From SIG351 sp045627045 (GTDB lineage Bacteria; Bacillota; Clostridia; HGM11327), in the NCBI GenBank assembly GCA_045627045.1, contig JAZQMY010000048.1, positions 7,655 to 71,654 on the forward strand: DNA of 64,000 nt. The letters are read 5' to 3'. The position numbers were made by a program, and so were the translations under genes. The notes under the pieces were generated by a model, which saw only the letters and a list, made by a program, of their open reading frames with translations, did not search any database and had not been told where the DNA came from. Shown here piece after piece: positions 63,011 to 64,000 of the stretch (positions are counted from its first letter, which is position 1; each line of letters begins with the position of its first letter).

Positions 63011-63340
63011 ATGAAAAAAACAATATTTATTATTTCGGTAACGATAATTCTTTGCACAGTCTTGTTCACAAGCCCTGCAATGGCATTATACCGTGGCGTT
63101 TATTATACGCACAGAGGAGAGCTATATGATGATATGGCTGACAGACCGACTGCTGTTTGCAGAACACTTGGGATGGTAAGAAATTTCTATAATAGCTATG
63201 AATTTTCAGCGGAATGTATAAACGGAGTTGCTTCATATAATAATTCAACATTTTATAATTCAAAAGGAGTAGAAGCATTTTGCGATGGTTGCAATCATGT
63301 TCGGAACGGCGAGCTTCTCCCCGTTCCTGCCGAAGAATGA
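63011..63340 (+). CDS. Small secreted protein
   Basis: 109 residues from ATG 63011, behind AGAAAGGAAATAAA; an ATG at 62963 overlapping the anti-sigma stop is less likely because the signal peptide would be displaced. It has a clear signal peptide (KKTIFIISVTIILCTVLFTS, cut near PAMA). The mature part is tyrosine- and cysteine-containing (YRGVYYTHRGELYDD, AFCDGCNHVRNGE), with a CxxC pair. It is not recognised. As the third gene of the sigma unit it may be an effector or a signal of the sigma/anti-sigma system. Confidence 0.6.
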   Translation: MKKTIFIISVTIILCTVLFTSPAMALYRGVYYTHRGELYDDMADRPTAVCRTLGMVRNFYNSYEFSAECINGVASYNNSTFYNSKGVEAFCDGCNHVRNGELLPVPAEE

Positions 63341-63390
63341 TCCAAGATCCCCCATGATCGCTCCGCTCAGTGTGGAGTGAAGTAAAATAT

Positions 63391-63429
63391 GATCCCGCTG
63401 TCCTTCCTTTTGGACGGCGGGATTTTTTG
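63391..63429 (+). terminator. Terminator after the sigma operon
   Basis: ATCCCGCTGTCC (63392-63403), loop TTCCTTTT, GGACGGCGGGAT (63412-63423), then TTTTTT. Confidence 0.85.
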
Positions 63430-63465
63430 CTTTTTGCGAGATCTGATTGTGGGCTCCGCCCACAC

Positions 63466-63587
63466 CTGCCAAAACCTGCGGTTTTGGAATCCCTTTATCT
63501 GCTTCGCAATGCTTGAACTGAAAAAGTGTAAAAAAAGAAAATCTCCGAGGCTACCATAGCCGAGGCGATTTTCGTGGATTTCGTCTC
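63466..63587 (+). repeat. Direct repeat copy A
   Basis: Begins CTGCCAAAACCTGCGGTTTT and ends GATTTTCGTGGATTTCGTCTC-like; about 95 percent alike to 63877-64000. It contains GGCTACCATAGCC inside a GAAAATC/GATTTTC frame. Confidence 0.85.
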
Positions 63588-63876
63588 ATAGTATCGCTTT
63601 CGGGGTTCTTAGTGGGACTTTCCCGTGAAAGTCCCACTAAGTCTTTCCCATTCTGCTACGCAAAACGCCGCTTATGTTGAAGCGGCTCCGCACCTTGCCA
63701 TGGAAGGCTACGGTGCGGTCGGGAAAGATGCTGAAGTGTGGCACGTTTTATCCCGTTATCTTCCTGCGTAGGCTTTGCAGGAAGATAACTTTATTTTACG
63801 CAAATTCTATGGGTTAATGGGGAACGGCAGAGCCATTCCCTGGGAGGGCTATTTTGCGGGACTCCGTCCCTGCACC

Positions 63877-64000
63877 CTGCCAAAACCTACGGTTTTGGAA
63901 TCCCTTTATCTGCTTCGCAGTGCTTAAACTAAAAAATGCGGTAAAATGAGAAAATCTCCGAGGCTACCATAGCCGAGGCGATTTTCGTGGATTTCGTCTC
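63877..64000 (+). repeat. Direct repeat copy B, reaching the window edge
   Basis: Begins CTGCCAAAACCTACGGTTTT, offset 411 bases from copy A. The window ends exactly at the end of the matching segment. Confidence 0.85.

Larger units (their letters stand above)
63440..64000. other. Gene-free hairpin-rich region with a 411-bp-period repeat
   Basis: No reading frame is supported. Nine strong hairpins lie in ~560 bases: TGTGGGC/GCCCACA (63448-63464), CCAAAACC/GGTTTTGG (63469-63487), CTTAGTGGGACTTTC/GAAAGTCCCACTAAG (63608-63641), GCCGCTT/AAGCGGC (63667-63686), CCGCACC/GGTGCGG (63688-63718), GTTATCTTCCTGC/GCAGGAAGATAAC (63755-63789), GGGAACGG/CCATTCCC, GGGAC/GTCCC (63858-63870), CCAAAACC/GGTTTTGG (63880-63898). 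Confidence 0.7.

Noticed and set aside
63448..63898. CRISPR-like array
   Set aside because: Only two copies with a 411-bp period and no short regular spacers; no cas genes are nearby.

Overview
The window looks like a chromosome segment of an anaerobic gut or rumen Clostridia (Oscillospiraceae/Lachnospiraceae-like) genome. The evidence is two glycyl radical enzymes, low-GC Firmicutes promoters with TTGACA/TATAAT boxes, strong GGAGG ribosome sites, clostridial insertion sequences, and large serine recombinases of the clostridial mobile-element type. The species cannot be named from the sequence.

Three blocks are visible. (1) Positions 1-17.7 kb form an AT-rich accessory island: a small biosynthetic and export cluster that is decaying under IS insertion. 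It holds two exporter-type ABC transporters, a CapK/PaaK-like adenylate-forming enzyme translationally coupled to them, the C-terminal stub of another ABC ATPase, three paralogues of a papain-fold-like (BtrH-like) family, an acyl/peptidyl carrier protein and a nitroreductase. Of these, the carrier protein and two of the three paralogues carry frameshifts, nonsense codons or a lost start. ISLre2, IS21 (two), IS110 and IS3-like elements, all damaged, interrupt the cluster, together with two copies of a ~210-225 bp hairpin-bearing repeat. (2) Positions 17.7-30.6 kb are an integrated mobile element: an ImmA/XRE switch facing a Y-family DNA polymerase, small element genes, a sigma-region-4-like protein, a ~540-nt gene-free stretch with nested stems (candidate structured RNA), a PemK/MazF toxin, two ParB-like proteins, an AAA/DUF4143 ATPase, and three consecutive serine recombinase genes, the middle one lacking the catalytic domain. 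(3) Positions 30.7-63.3 kb are better-kept chromosomal genes, mostly for plant polysaccharide use and anaerobic metabolism. They include an SGNH esterase, an orphan glycyl radical enzyme, GH172 plus a DgoK-type sugar-acid kinase, a repeat-rich surface protein with an MscS channel, and carbohydrate esterases including a CE15 glucuronoyl-esterase-like protein. GH39, GH30, GH4 and two glycosidase-like TIM-barrel proteins follow, with a second glycyl radical enzyme and its radical-SAM activase, an Fe-S aldo/keto reductase, a thioredoxin with a ferredoxin-thioredoxin-reductase-like partner, and a sigma factor/anti-sigma pair.

Most enzymes in block 3 sit in one- to two-gene transcription units, each with its own recognisable promoter and intrinsic terminator, and most lack signal peptides. 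This suggests intracellular processing of imported oligosaccharides; no sugar transporter is present in the window. The right end (63.45-64.0 kb) is a gene-free, hairpin-dense region with a direct repeat of period 411 bp.
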